Positions 46,377 through 57,382 of a stretch of 64,000 bases of DNA are shown piece after piece. The stretch's first letter is position 1. The number at the start of each line of letters is the position of its first letter. This stretch comes from Macrolepiota albuminosa (taxonomy: Eukaryota > Basidiomycota > Agaricomycetes > Agaricales > Agaricaceae). The stretch covers positions 372,001 through 436,000 of the forward strand of contig JAMWFC010000031.1 in assembly GCA_027475525.1 (NCBI GenBank), in the 5' to 3' direction. The notes under the pieces were generated by a model. The model saw only the letters and a program-made list of their open reading frames with translations. It was not told where the DNA came from and searched no databases. Both the position numbers and the translations under genes were made by a program.

Positions 46377-47020
46377 CCGCTGCCAGGAAGAGTATCAAAA
46401 GGCTAAAGCACAACGGTATCTATCTTCATTCATTTTATTCTTGAGCATCAATTGATGCCTGAATAGATTAGAATTGAGGCCAAAGAAACAAATGGACGAA
46501 AATAAGTCTGACAGTGCTTCTGAGTAAGCTCTTCATTTCCTCTGCTACCAAGTGAACAGTTACGAAAATGATACGCAGGGATGACTCTCAAAATGTCAGC
46601 GTTTGGACAGTCAAGGTTGAGTTAATTGCTAGAAAGCTCATGAAGTATGTTGGCGACTCTGCATATAGCTATCTTGAGTCTCTTTATACTCAATGTGTGA
46701 AAGCACATGATATCGCTAGCATTTTCAGAGCTTTGGTGGACATAGAGAGGCTGGATAAATGTATCCAAATCTACCAGGATAAGATCTTACAGTTGACCGG
46801 GGCTCAAGATGAATGGAAACGAGCGGAGGAGGTTGCGAAGAAAGTTCACTCAGTTTTGCAGGCCTTGGAAGACTTGGCAATGTATGCTACACTTCCTGGA
46901 GAGGATTTACCAGCACTGTATACATCGAAAGAGTTATTATTCCAGAGTGTCTTAGAATAGGTTTTTCAGATATGTCTGACAATTGTTTTTTTATGCACAC
47001 GTACATAAAATTTGATCTAC

Positions 47021-50000
47021 TTACACTGAGACTGGTAATGCTAAGAGCGCACGCAAGATTGAACTTCTAACTAAAGGTATATCATGTTCTTGAATAGCAG
47101 TGAGAGAGTATCCTGAGAGAACAGCTGCGATATTGGCGATGACCCATACTCCGCAATCAAAGCTATTGGTTTGTCGAGGATATGTGACAGTTGGGCGAGC
47201 AATCCACTGTGAAGTAATAACAGGAAATGCATATCCATTTTGATTTGCCAAGGCAACAAGGCGAACAATGAGTCCCATAATTTCCTGAGTCGACAGGGTG
47301 ACTTGATGAACACACAAATTTAGAAATGAAGAGCTTACCTTAATCTCTGTTTTCCAAGGATCCTGCTGTGCCAAACTATCAAAAAGGTGTATTTCACCAA
47401 TAGACGGAATGATGGTGCACATCACCCAATGTTGGGTAGTGGAGCGGTGAATGGGAAGTATCCAAATGGGGCATTGCCAATACTCAGTATGCCGTGTTCA
47501 TCGCCAAATTTCAGCATCACTAGCATTATACCGCACCATGGACATATCGTAGGTAGATAAGAGGGCGCATTTTTGACTAAATTGAGATGTAGGATTGGCT
47601 GGCAGCAAGAACCGTTGTTTCAACAACATAGAAATGCCATTGATACACACATCATTGAGCCATGCAGTTGGAGAATGCATCATTTTGAGTTCTCGTGCAC
47701 CGAAAACAAAGCGCCTATGGAGATGAAGAAAATAGCGTGGTTGAGTGAGAGGTGCAAAGTCGGCAGACATTTGAAATACGAGTTCTCTCAGAAGATCTTG
47801 GTGAAGGACCAGGGATTGCTGATAAAAGGAAGTCAATCATTGTTGGAATAAATGATGCTTCACAACGTACCGGTAACTGCCAGATTAATGTTATATCCAC
47901 ATCCAAACCCACTATATCCGGGTCAACTATTTCATCAGCTGTCTGTAATAGGTAATCATCAAATAAGATTTCGTCAGTGGTCTTCTCGATATCTGGGGCA
48001 TCGTCCTCTGGAAAATCGTCATTATCAATGCTCTCTATGGTTTGTTCTGGTTGTGGTTGACAATTGAGAGAGTTATGATCACGTCAGCATGGATCAAGTT
48101 TTTGTGTCACCTCTGTGGCCTTCAAGACAAGGGCATTGAAGATGTGTTGAGGAGCAAGTGGATTGGGCCAGAGAGAGCGAAGATTGAGAAGGTGTGATCG
48201 TCGTTGTTCAAGAGGAACACGTAAACATGCATCTATCACATGTGAGTAAATACTGTGTGAGAAAATAAAGTACATACTTGAAGGCTCAATGAGCGCAAGC
48301 TCGATAGCAGCAAGTTCACGACCAAACCACCGAGAAAGATTGATTGCCTCTGTATGCAACCGCCGCAACTCCTCAGTGCACCTCTCAACCTTCAGCATTG
48401 CCTGAATACCTTCTCGTATGGTACTGTCACTGAGCCAACGAGGCACTTTTCCCATTGGACGGCTAATCCAGACATCTTCCATGAGGTTTGGAGCATCACA
48501 AAGTGTTTTCAATTCAGTGGGCAAAGGTTGAGGTAAGGGAATATTCCATTCAGGTTTGTACATGGCAGTGAGAGTTGCGCAAATATTGTTGTATTTTTGC
48601 AAACCTGCCATTAGTGCAGGGGCACGTTTTTTTATGGCAGCACGAGCGACTTGGTGAAGCTTTGTGCCTAAAGTCAGGATCACTGAGTTAGAAGACGTCA
48701 AAGCAAAGGAAGCATGAAAAAGAGACCTAACACCTGGTCTCGGCCACCTGATGCCCTATCTAATCGTTCCCACTCGAAGAAGCTACCAATGGCCCGTTTT
48801 CGAACATTGATCTTCAGGTCGCGAGCAACCAGAAGATATTTCACAAACTCAAGATCAACTCCTCTTAGCTCCGGATATGAATCTTGAATAGTGAGTGATG
48901 AAAATAACTCATCTATATCATCTCTGAGGCGCTCGTGGTGATTTTGAAGGTTGCTGAGAATTCGTAAGGAATGGGGAGATGGTAGTGCCTTTGATAGAGT
49001 CAAACGAGTAGCTTGAATATTTTTTTCACTCATTTCGAGGTCACCTTGGAGAGCTAAGATAGTGTCAAGCTCCTTTTTGAGGCGAACTGGTGCTTCTAGA
49101 AATAATCGTAAATAATGGGAGTAAATACAAAGTGCTCAGGCTTACGAGCCCTTATTGAAAGCTCAGAAGTGTGTTGTGACTCCCATTCTGACTGCAAAAT
49201 AGCCATGTCAATCCCACAGGACTCCAAAATCTGCCGTGCCTTAGTGCCCTGAGTTTGCACACCTTTGTTGAGCCGGCGTCGAATCCAAGCACCAAGGTCT
49301 TGCCGCAAGTCCGTGCCTTAGTGCCCTGAGTTTGCACACCTTTGTTGAGCCGGCGTCGAATCCAAGCACCAAGGTCTTGCCGCAAGTCGAGACCAATTGA
49401 GGTCACTTGTCGATCAACAATGTAAATACGACGAGAACGCTGAAAAGGGCTTGTTAAGTCTGGCAGAAGATGCCAACAAGCAATACACGCACCCCACATG
49501 CCCTTGTCACTGCAATAAGTTTTCGCATCCGTGACCAGAGACGCTCAACCCCTTCACCATCGGTTAAGCCTAAGCCTGTGCGAATGCAAGGATTATTAAC
49601 TATTTGACATGCCCACTGGTGCACAAACGCATGCATGACACTAGTTGCAAGGAGTAGACGACTGGTGAGCCCAGGGGACAGAAAATCATACTAGAGAGAA
49701 TCAATGAGTATAACCATGCGATGTCCAAAAGAAAGAACTCGCCGTGTGAAGGCTGCGATCCAGCATGCATCCAACATCATATAATACAGCCAGAGTGGCT
49801 GACAGGGGAAGGAGGGAGAAAAGGTACTCTATCATTGCCACAGCATATTTCTGCTGTTCTCCAGGCGTATCAATGTTGGCGAGAAAGATGGGAATATCAT
49901 GGCGACAGACAAGGGCCATGAGACTGCCATCATCGAATTTGTCCATATTTGTCTTAACGTTTGACCCGTTGCCTGCAGTGTGAGAAGATTCACACTCATT

Positions 50001-51470
50001 AATTGCTTCGTCTGGTACAACAGACTTTCGGGGGCGAGGTTTGCGTGTGGTTCATAGTTTCTCCATTCGAATACCAATTTGATCAACAAACTCCTTTGGA
50101 GGGACATACGTGGGCTCATAGAAATGCGGTGAGTCTCCTGCTGAACGCAAATGTCGATGGTTGAAATTCCCATCAACACAAACTTGGATATTGCCACCAC
50201 TGATAGGTGATGAGTAGCAGTCTTCCTGAGAACTCAGATACTTACTCGCATTTCAAAGACTGCCCAAATAAGTCACCTCCAAAGCAGCAAGGGCATCGTT
50301 GGTGCAGAACACGTGCACATTCAGCAGGGACTAATTCGATATGCGATGAATTTGGAGGCTTTTCGGGAGAAGTCGGAGATGGTGAAACAGTTGGAGGAGG
50401 CTCTGAAGGCAGTGGTAATAATGTCGTGTGAGACGGTGAAAGCTTCATTGTTTCGCTATCCTGTATTTGATTGTCTGCGTCCCAAATGGCAGCATCCACC
50501 TGCTGTTCCAGACGAAGTTGCAAGTTATCGTACCATTGGGCTGCATACCCAAGACCTCGGCGAAATGCATCCTGGATGGGTTTACCCTAGGTACTTTGAT
50601 GAGCTTTGTACGGCTTAGCTGACATGAAGACACACCTTGTTGTCAGTAACAATAAACCCTCTCCGCACATAGAATGTATTCAAAGCACTCGCCATAGCGT
50701 TGACGGCATCACACGATTGTTCGAATAGCGCACGGTAAAAGTCAAGGAGATGGACGGAGATCGCGAAGCGGGGAAATAAAGGAGCAGTGGGGAAAGTCCA
50801 TTAGCAACAAGGACATAAGGCAGCTCCTCACAATTACACCACTCCACCAAAAATTTTTGAAAGTCTAAGATGATGAGAGGCAGAATAATAACAAGCAGAC
50901 GGACTTACAGTCTTGGAACAAGCAAAGCACTTCATTTGTCCTCTTCATACAGCTGCCGTCAGCCCTGCACTTCGCCTTCAAGCTAGTGACTCTCTCGGGA
51001 ATCTTTCCAATAGTCTTAGAGATGTACTCCAATAAAGGAGTCACAAGTCTCGTCAATAAGTTTGTCCAATTCGTATATAAGTCCTTGGCTGCTTGATTCG
51101 GAACAGTTCGGCGGGAAACACGTTCTTCATCTTGAGTTGTAACACATTGTGGACCTGGCAATAGGTCCTCCAAGTCGTCGAATGCAACAACAGTAGCATC
51201 GCTAGTGGAAGGTTCAGGTTCAGATGTCGTAACTTTGCCGTCGAGGGTCGCAAAATTCAGAGGTGGCGAAGAACCGATAATGCCTTCAGTCTGTTTCTTC
51301 AGCGCTTCGAGTTTTGCCTTGAGTCTCGAGATCTCCTGTTTCTGACCGAAGAATTGGACATTTGTGGTTGTCTTGCGTTTGTCTTGACGTTTGATCGGAC
51401 TCGTGAACTGCTTACCCAGGCCCGTCGTCGTTGGCTGTTCGGCGCGTCTTGGGACCTTGGAGCGGGGCAT
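47021..51470 (-). pseudogene. KDZ transposase with C-terminal Ulp1-like protease
   Basis: Starts MPRSKVPRRAEQ (51470). Exons 51470-50909, 50864-50636, 50586-50246 and from 50199 onward are clear. A CPCCFGG Cys pair is followed by VDGNFNHRHLRSAGD, the acidic catalytic block of KDZ. Further KDZ blocks are CRHDIPIFLANIDTPGEQQK, VLYDVGC, LTDGEGVERLWSRMRK and DLGAWIRRRLNKGV. The C-terminal part (47,830-47,021) is a C48/Ulp1-like domain: WLNDVCINGI, then TTQHWVMC, LFDSLA and QTNSFDCGVWV give His, Asp and Cys. Damage: a one-base frame loss near 50,793, TGA stops at 50052-50054 and 47498-47500, and a 77 bp duplication at 49234-49387. The transposase would cut and join the element ends. This copy is inactive. 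An intron near 49,455-49,515 may use GC-AG. Confidence 0.82.
49234..49387. repeat. 77 bp exact tandem duplication 7
   Basis: Copies at 49234-49310 and 49311-49387 are identical, inside the KDZ transposase. Confidence 0.95.
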
Positions 51471-51674
51471 GAAGGTGGGAAGCAAGTTTCGTGTTACATT
51501 AGATATATTACTAAGGCAATAGTAGGATGTGAGGTCGAGAGGTTGGGAGGTACAGAGGTATGAAGTGGTTGGAGGTGCGGTTGGACGGTAGATCGGAATC
51601 TGGGCGTTTCTATTTTGGGTGTGACGGACCAACCGGTCGTTTCATTAGGCCCCATCCGCTCCAGTCAAATAACC

Positions 51675-51720
51675 CCCCTAAAGTGCCATCAAGAAGCACG
51701 AAGTGTCCTGCCTTAGGTGT
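51675..51720 (-). repeat. KDZ right terminal inverted repeat
   Basis: Reverse complement starts ACACC and contains GGCAGGACA and GTGCTTCTTGATGGCA. GATTTG follows at 51721-51726. Confidence 0.8.
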
Positions 51721-51726
51721 GATTTG

Positions 51727-53734
51727 ATCAGGCTAGTATCTACAGACATGAGTGGTTTCAGATATGACTGGGTGCATGAGTCAGGAGCAAACAGGTGTGG
51801 ACCAGGGTCCCTACTATGGTAGAACCACCCAGGGGAGCCTGGATGACTGCCTTGACATTGAGGACATTGCTGGAAGCAGCAAAGAGTAAGCAATCAGAAT
51901 GAGAGTAAGTGATGAGCAGTATCCAGAGAGTACAGAATTGCCAAAGGGCAAGAACAAGGTCAAGTTCACTACCTATTGATCTTAAAACTGCCAAAAGAGT
52001 ACATTTAGTAAGATCACCTGGGCCATCATTCATCCATCCATGCATCATACATATTCCCTAACTATTGATCCTATCTAGTTATAGATTGCATGAATGGCCT
52101 GCACAAACCACCTGGAAAAGACTCATTTGCCACTCTACCATCCATAGAATCCCAGAACCCAATTCACCAGCTGTACTTTACATCTACAATTGTACCTTTC
52201 ACCAGGACTTGCCACAAAAGTTTTATCAACCCCAACAAAAAAAAAACACCAAACCAACAAGGACTTTTCATAGCAGGAATTAGTACAATCCTCAAAGTTT
52301 TATCAACCCCAACAAAAAAAAAACACCAAACCAACAAGGACTTTTCATAGCAGGAATTAGTACAATCCTCAATCAGCACATGTTAATGATGTAGCCTGCA
52401 CGAAGCACCAACTCAACTTCCTTCCTTCCATGTATGTATGTATGTATATATATATGTATGTATTCAACCCCACTTAGGATACGCTCAGAAGTCCATCATC
52501 ACTACATAAACGCCGCCGCACCTAAAAAATCCGAATCCCCTTCCCAGGCAGGGTCTTCACTCACACGCGCACTCGGATGGAGATGGAGATGCATCCATCA
52601 ACTTTCTCTCGCTTTTCATGGATCAGTAAGTAACGCGATATATATATATATATATATATATACTCATTACATACCCTCGCTCCTCCGTACACCCGTGCAC
52701 CTCCGGGCTCCGCGCATCTCCAAATAAGCACAATCTCTCACTCTCCCACTCCCACAGCTAGAAATAAGAAAACAAAAATAGAACCTGAAATCAACCTCGA
52801 ATCAAAAATAGAATCCCCCCCCCCTCGGGCTCCCTTCCCCACCCCAAAAATAGACAGACACATCAGGATCAGGATCAGGATCAGGAGTTCGAAACAAGAA
52901 CCCCCACCCCCCGAGAAACCCGGAAAGGGAGACCGGGGGGGCACGCTCCAGCTCCAGCTCCAGCGGACCGAACCTCCGTGCTTCTTTTCTTCTCACTCTC
53001 CCTGGGCCTAAAGGTGCGGACCTCCGAGCCGGGGGCGGCGGGGCGGCGGGGGAGCGAGGAGAGCGGAAGTGACGTGGGGGGAAGGATGTGGTAGTACTTG
53101 GTACTTGTCGTACGCACGCGTGGGGGGGTACTCGTGGTACTGTACATGATCATGATGCATGGGTACCAGAAACCCAAAAGAATAAGAACACCACTAACCA
53201 ATGGGCTAACCTCACCACCACGGCCCCACTACTATCAAACCGCAAACCGCAAAACACAATCATTCAAGCTCTACGTACCACAACACAAGCACAACACAAG
53301 CACAAGCACAACATAACGTACGTCGCCGTGGTAGGTGGGTAGGTGGCGAGGGGAGGGTGGGTAGACAAAACAAGATAAGAGACAAGGGTATGGTAATGCT
53401 AACGGTAACGGTAACGGTAAATGGTAACGGTAATGACATGGGGACAAGCCAATTTATTCATCATAGACACAAAAAAACATTCATTCATTCATTTCTTCAT
53501 TCACGAGAGGGTAAGGGATAAGGAAAACGCAAAGAAACAAAACAAAGCAAAGAAAAAAAAAGAGAGAGAGAGAGAAGCGAAAAGGGAGGGGGATCCGCAT
53601 CGCATCGCATCACAACACAACACGATCCCCCCCTCCCCCCTCTTCACAAGAAGTAAGAGTAAGAGTAAGAGTAAGAGTAAGAGTAAAACTAAACCAAGAA
53701 AAAAATCAAAAGCAAGAAACAAAAAATCACATCA
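51727..53734. other. Intergenic DNA with microsatellites
   Basis: No gene is recognised. It holds a 77 bp duplication (52217-52370), a TA run at about 52641-52662, and hexamer repeats: GGATCA (about 52863-52886), GCTCCA (about 52948-52968), GGTAAC (about 53402-53430) and GTAAGA (about 53651-53690). The last ones lie just past the copper-fist gene stop and may be in its 3' untranslated region. Confidence 0.6.
52217..52370. repeat. 77 bp exact tandem duplication 8
   Basis: Copies at 52217-52293 and 52294-52370 are identical, in non-coding DNA. Confidence 0.95.
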
Positions 53735-55823
53735 CTACTCAAACTCGAACTCGAAACTCCTCGGGCTGGGTGAAAGAGAGCCAGTATGACTCCTCGCAGG
53801 CCCAGGGCGGGGGAGTGGGGGGAGTGAGAGGGGGCCTTCAGCGCCAGCATGCAGCCTGAGTCCTCCCATATTCACATTCACGTGCCCGTTCGCGCTCCCA
53901 CTCGCGCTCCCATTCGCATTCGCATTCCCACTCACCCCGCCCGCGCCCGCAAACAACGACGACAACGCAGGAGGCACCCCCCGACTCGAGCCCGAATGCG
54001 AATGCGAAGACGACGTCGAAGTCGAGGACGACCGGCTCCTCGGCGGGTCCTGGTACGCATCTAAATACTTGCTCCCGTGCTCGTACTCCCCCCCTGCTCC
54101 CACTCCCCCCTGAGCCTGGGCTTGCGCGGCGGTAAAGTACCCCAACCGCCCACGCACCGGCATCTGCATTTTAAACCCGCGTTCGTTCCCATTAGCGTTT
54201 GCGTTCCCGTGGCCATTAACACCATTACACCTCCCATCCCGACCCGGCCTCTCATCTTCACACTCGGGCTTACGATCAACCTCAACCTCGCCCTCACCCT
54301 CCCCCTGGCCCTCAGCCTGTCCCTGTCCCTGGCCCTGGCCCTGAAAAGTCGGAAACAGCATCTCACGACGACAATCGTACCCGCGCTCGTCGTCAATATT
54401 ACACTCGCACGTTTCGGGGTCGCATTTACACAGGACACCACAACACGGTTTGATCGCGTACCCAAACGCGTTGGTAGCAGCAGCCGGGTGGACCTGTTGC
54501 TGATGCTGTTGCGGGTGGTACTCCCACTGGTGAGTCTCAGACTGGGACTCTGCATTTACGTTTACGTTTACGTGCGGAGCCGGGGACGCACAAGGCGGGA
54601 GTGCAGAGACGTCGCGTATCCAATCATCGAGGGACGTCTGCAAGTCGTATATTGACAATGCGGTGTCGGCGGGCAAGGACGCTGGGAGAGAGAGGATGGT
54701 GCAGTCTAGACAGGTGGTGCACGTGCTTGGGTTTACGCAGGAGGAAAAGGCGGTGGAGGCGGGTGCGATGTCTGGATTGTGCTCGACGCAGCCGGGGCAG
54801 CGGCAGCCGTCGCCGCAGCCACATGTTGATGGGAAGGAGGGGATGAGTGCGCCTGCGCCTGTGCCTGGTTGTGCAGAGTCGTTGAGCGGGGCACAGGGCA
54901 GCCAGGGTGCATTGGCGTTGGCGGTGGCGGCTTCGAGGGCGCGCAGCTGGTCGCGGAAAATTTGCTCGTCGGTGGGGAAATCGGACGGGACGGGGAGGTG
55001 TTGTTGGAGGAGGTGCTGGTGCTGGTGGTCGTCGTAGGCGCGGCCGTAGGGACTAAAGTAGACAAAGTCGTGGGCACGGCGCGGCGCGGGGTGGCGGTCT
55101 GACGAGGGATCGTGGGCGGGGGCAGCGCGGCAGTTGCCGGCAGTGCGGTGGGAGGGGCGCGGGAGGACAGGGCGGAGTTCGGCGAGGCGGGCGAGGATGT
55201 GGGACGGGGTGCGCATGGACGGGGCGGGACTCGGGACGGGGACGCCGGGGTCGGGGACGGGGACAGCGTCCTTCCTGCGGACACGCGGGGCCAGCTTGCG
55301 CGGGACACAGCAGTGGCACGCGGCAGACGACTTGCACTGGCAGTGGTCTGACTCGGACGACGGCTCGGGCACAGCGTGCGCAGGCAGCCCGTTCGGGAAC
55401 GTGGCGCAGTCAGGGATCTTCGTGTGGCCTGTCCGGGCTCAGCAGCCGCACCCACACACTCACTCAGGCTCACCTTTCTTTGTGCCCGTCTGTGGCGCAG
55501 GAACCTGGTCCTCCCGTGCCTCGCAGATGCATTTGACGTGCACCTGCTTTGTCTTGCGCAGCTCCCTGCAGTGTTCGCACTGCGTCACAGGGCGTCCTTT
55601 TTTCTTGATTTCAAACAGCGGCCGCTCCGTGTGGCGGCAGTTTGACGATCGATGACCTTTGATGCAGGTCTCGCTGTGGCAGGGGGCAGGGGGTCACGGA
55701 TGAGTCCGGACGGGGCGGGGCGGACGAACATACCATGCATATTTATTCCCGTTCACGAGGACCTGCTCTCCGTCAGCACCAGCGCACGCAACACCGGCTG
55801 CGACAGCGACGACGACGTACCAT
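53735..55823 (-). CDS. Copper-fist transcription factor (about 641 aa)
   Basis: Exons 55823-55821 (ATG only), 55762-55734, 55673-55474 and 55428-53735 join in frame with GT-AG introns of 45-60 bp. The start gives MVLVNGNKYACETCIKGHR. Zinc ligands C11, C14, C23 and H25 sit at the copper-fist positions, followed by the minor-groove KGRP at 36-39 and TQCEHCRELRKTKQVHVKC. The long remainder has two copper-sensing-type Cys clusters: CGCGDGCRCPGCVEH (CXCX3CXCX2CX2H, near residue 280) and CCGVLCKCDPETCEC (near 410). Gln/Gly and Ser/Asn tracts follow. Fungal copper-fist proteins (Mac1, Cuf1, Ace1 types) switch copper uptake or detoxification genes in the nucleus. Which branch this belongs to cannot be told from the domain alone. 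It is intact and CpG-rich like a host gene. Confidence 0.9.
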
Positions 55824-56344
55824 GGCTGCGGGCGCACCCTCGGAACTGGGTTATTGGCAGGGGAGAGGCTGGGACATGGCGTGTTGACGACCGTTGACGA
55901 CCCTCCCTCTCGCACTGACCATGCACTGCTTTAGCTTATGTAAGCGCGTGCTTTTCGCCACAGGCCCGGCCTCGTTCGCACCGACGTTTATCCGCCTTGG
56001 CAACACCGAGAAAAAAGGACCTCTCTGGCGCTTATATGCTTGATTTCAAATGCCACAAGACTCGCCTCTCGTGGTCTGGATACACAATCTCAAAAATGCT
56101 TTTCTTCGTAGCAATTAAACGTATGAAGTGAAAAAGCTTCTTTTAAGTGCTACATCAAGTTATGAAGAACCCCCATTTCCACCATTACCACCGTTCCCGC
56201 CGTTCCCACCAGACCCTCCCCGCTACCGCTTCCATTCCCACCATTCCCGCCATTCCCGCCACCACCACATAGCCGTAGCCATAGCCGTAGTAACCTCTGT
56301 AATACGGGTACGACCAACGAGATCCGTAATTGTACGTATCATAA
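55824..56344. other. Upstream region of the copper-fist gene
   Basis: Should hold the minus-strand promoter of the copper-fist gene. No clear TATA box is seen. Near 56,220-56,290 the minus strand has a Tyr/Gly-rich frame (YYGYGYGY) that may be a further exon of the small secreted ORF next to it. Confidence 0.4.
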
Positions 56345-56608
56345 TCATAATACCCTCTCTACGGACGTAACGTAACATAACACGAGCAACGTCAGCGTCA
56401 GCGTCAGCATCCATGTTGGAATGAAAGAAACACGCAAGGAAGTACGAACTTCGTTGAGGATTGTAGAGTGGTCGGTGGTCGTAAGAGCAGGAGTAGGAGG
56501 AGCAGGAGAAGGAGAAGGAGAAGGAGCAGGAGCGCCGAGCGAGGGCGGTATGAGCGCCGTGTGGCTTGTGATCGCGGTGATAGCCCCAGCAAATACAGCG
56601 AACTTCAT
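56345..56608 (-). CDS. Small putative secreted protein, gene model incomplete
   Basis: The ORF begins MKFAVFAGAITAITSH, a plausible signal peptide, then a Pro/Ala/Ser stretch. The distal part of the ORF is repetitive and may belong to an intron or wrong frame, because a Tyr/Gly-rich frame lies just downstream (56,340-56,220). A TATAAA box (56775-56780) lies 165 bp upstream on the same strand, as expected for a real gene. No family is recognised. Confidence 0.4.
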   Translation of the reverse strand: MKFAVFAGAITAITSHTALIPPSLGAPAPSPSPSPAPPTPALTTTDHSTILNEVRTSLRVSFIPTWMLTLTLTLLVLCYVTSVERVL

Positions 56609-57382
56609 AATTGTACTTGTACTTGTACTTTCTCTAGATCGCGGATCGTGGATTTGGTCGGAGGGTACGACACAACGAGGTAGTCGTAGATTGGTTTTAT
56701 AGGCAGGGGAAGCAAATCCGCTGCTGCTGCTGCTACTGCCGCTGACGATATCCTCCCACCTTCGCCCACCCGCATTTATACCCCCGCCAAACGAACGGGG
56801 TGATGTGGATGTGGCGTTAGGGGTTGTCTTATCTTATCTCGTTCGTTCGTTAGTTCGATGATCGACGCCCCAGACCCAGACCCAGACCCGCCCCTTACTT
56901 GGCATTGGGGCTGTGCGTGCGTGTGCGCCACAGTGGGCGTTGTCTCGTGTGTTTTGTGCTGTGTGCTGTGTGCTGTGCAGTGAGAATAGGGAGCGGGGAA
57001 TAGGGAGCGGGGAACGGAGAATATGGATCACACGCACACGCGAATCAAGAGGGGTTGATATATTTCTATGTATGGTTAAGATTAGGACAGTAGCCCCGCG
57101 AACCAGCGATGCACGAAAACGAAAAAACGAAGAAAAGAAAAAAAAATCCGGATAGTGTAGGAGGGAGGGGAGGGTTAAGCAAGTAAGACTACGGACAGGG
57201 TCAATAAAGAGAACAAAAGAGAAATGTACCAAAAAGGAAGGACAAAAAATGTGACAGTAGGGGGAAATATGTTTAAACATGGAAGGAGAAAGAGTAACAC
57301 GGAGACAACGAGTTGATGGTGTTCTTGCATTGATTACATGGTGGGTTCCCACAAGAACCTTTGCACTACAATACTCAACGTA
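56609..57382. other. Intergenic region, no gene recognised
   Basis: Contains the TATA box of the small ORF and the region beyond the terpene synthase stop. A 172-codon minus-strand ORF (57352-56834) is hydrophobic and repetitive with no motif, and is not called as a gene. Confidence 0.5.
56775..56780 (-). promoter_or_regulatory. TATA box of the small secreted ORF
   Basis: TATAAA on the minus strand in a GC-rich setting, about 165 bp before the ATG at 56608. Confidence 0.45.

Larger units (their letters stand above)
45149..46960 (+). pseudogene. Small KDZ plus-strand gene (about 192 aa) broken by a solo LTR
   Basis: The ATG at 45149 has a good context (CACACCATGG). Exons 45149-45228, 45290-45314 plus 46381-46415, 46467-46523 and 46579-46960 join in frame with GT-AG introns. 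Solo LTR 45315-46376 with its CCGC duplication sits inside exon 2. The protein begins MARCCIYHTAEERRLAANAK, then KNKMVICTRCQEEYQKAK (two Cys in a CTRC pair), then an acidic DENKSDSASEDD, then a helical C-terminal part ending LLFQSVLE. The short basic start resembles small KDZ-linked or host proteins with 'EERxxANxxKxRxxY' segments. Function unknown. The frame is otherwise intact, so the insertion is recent. Confidence 0.6.
38932..51720 (-). mobile_element. KDZ-superfamily DNA transposon (12.8 kb)
   Basis: Imperfect terminal inverted repeats (38932-38977 and 51675-51720; 38 of 46 positions match, core GTGCTTCTTGATGGCA) are flanked on both sides by GATTTG (38926-38931 and 51721-51726). Inside are a KDZ transposase-Ulp1 gene, a large unknown gene, a small plus-strand gene and a later solo LTR. 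KDZ (Kyakuja-Dileera-Zisupton) elements are large DNA transposons common in mushroom fungi. The coding damage makes this copy non-autonomous. Confidence 0.82.

Noticed and set aside
53401..53430. GGTAAC repeat as an internal telomere
   Set aside because: Fungal telomeres are normally TTAGGG; this unit differs and is very short.
53849..55337. Arg/Pro-rich ORFs overlapping the copper-fist gene
   Set aside because: Alternative frames of a GC-rich coding exon whose correct frame is fixed by the copper-fist domain.
56834..57352. 172-codon minus-strand ORF
   Set aside because: Hydrophobic and repetitive (Phe/Leu/Ser runs) with no motif or splice logic; it reads like the complement of purine-rich DNA.
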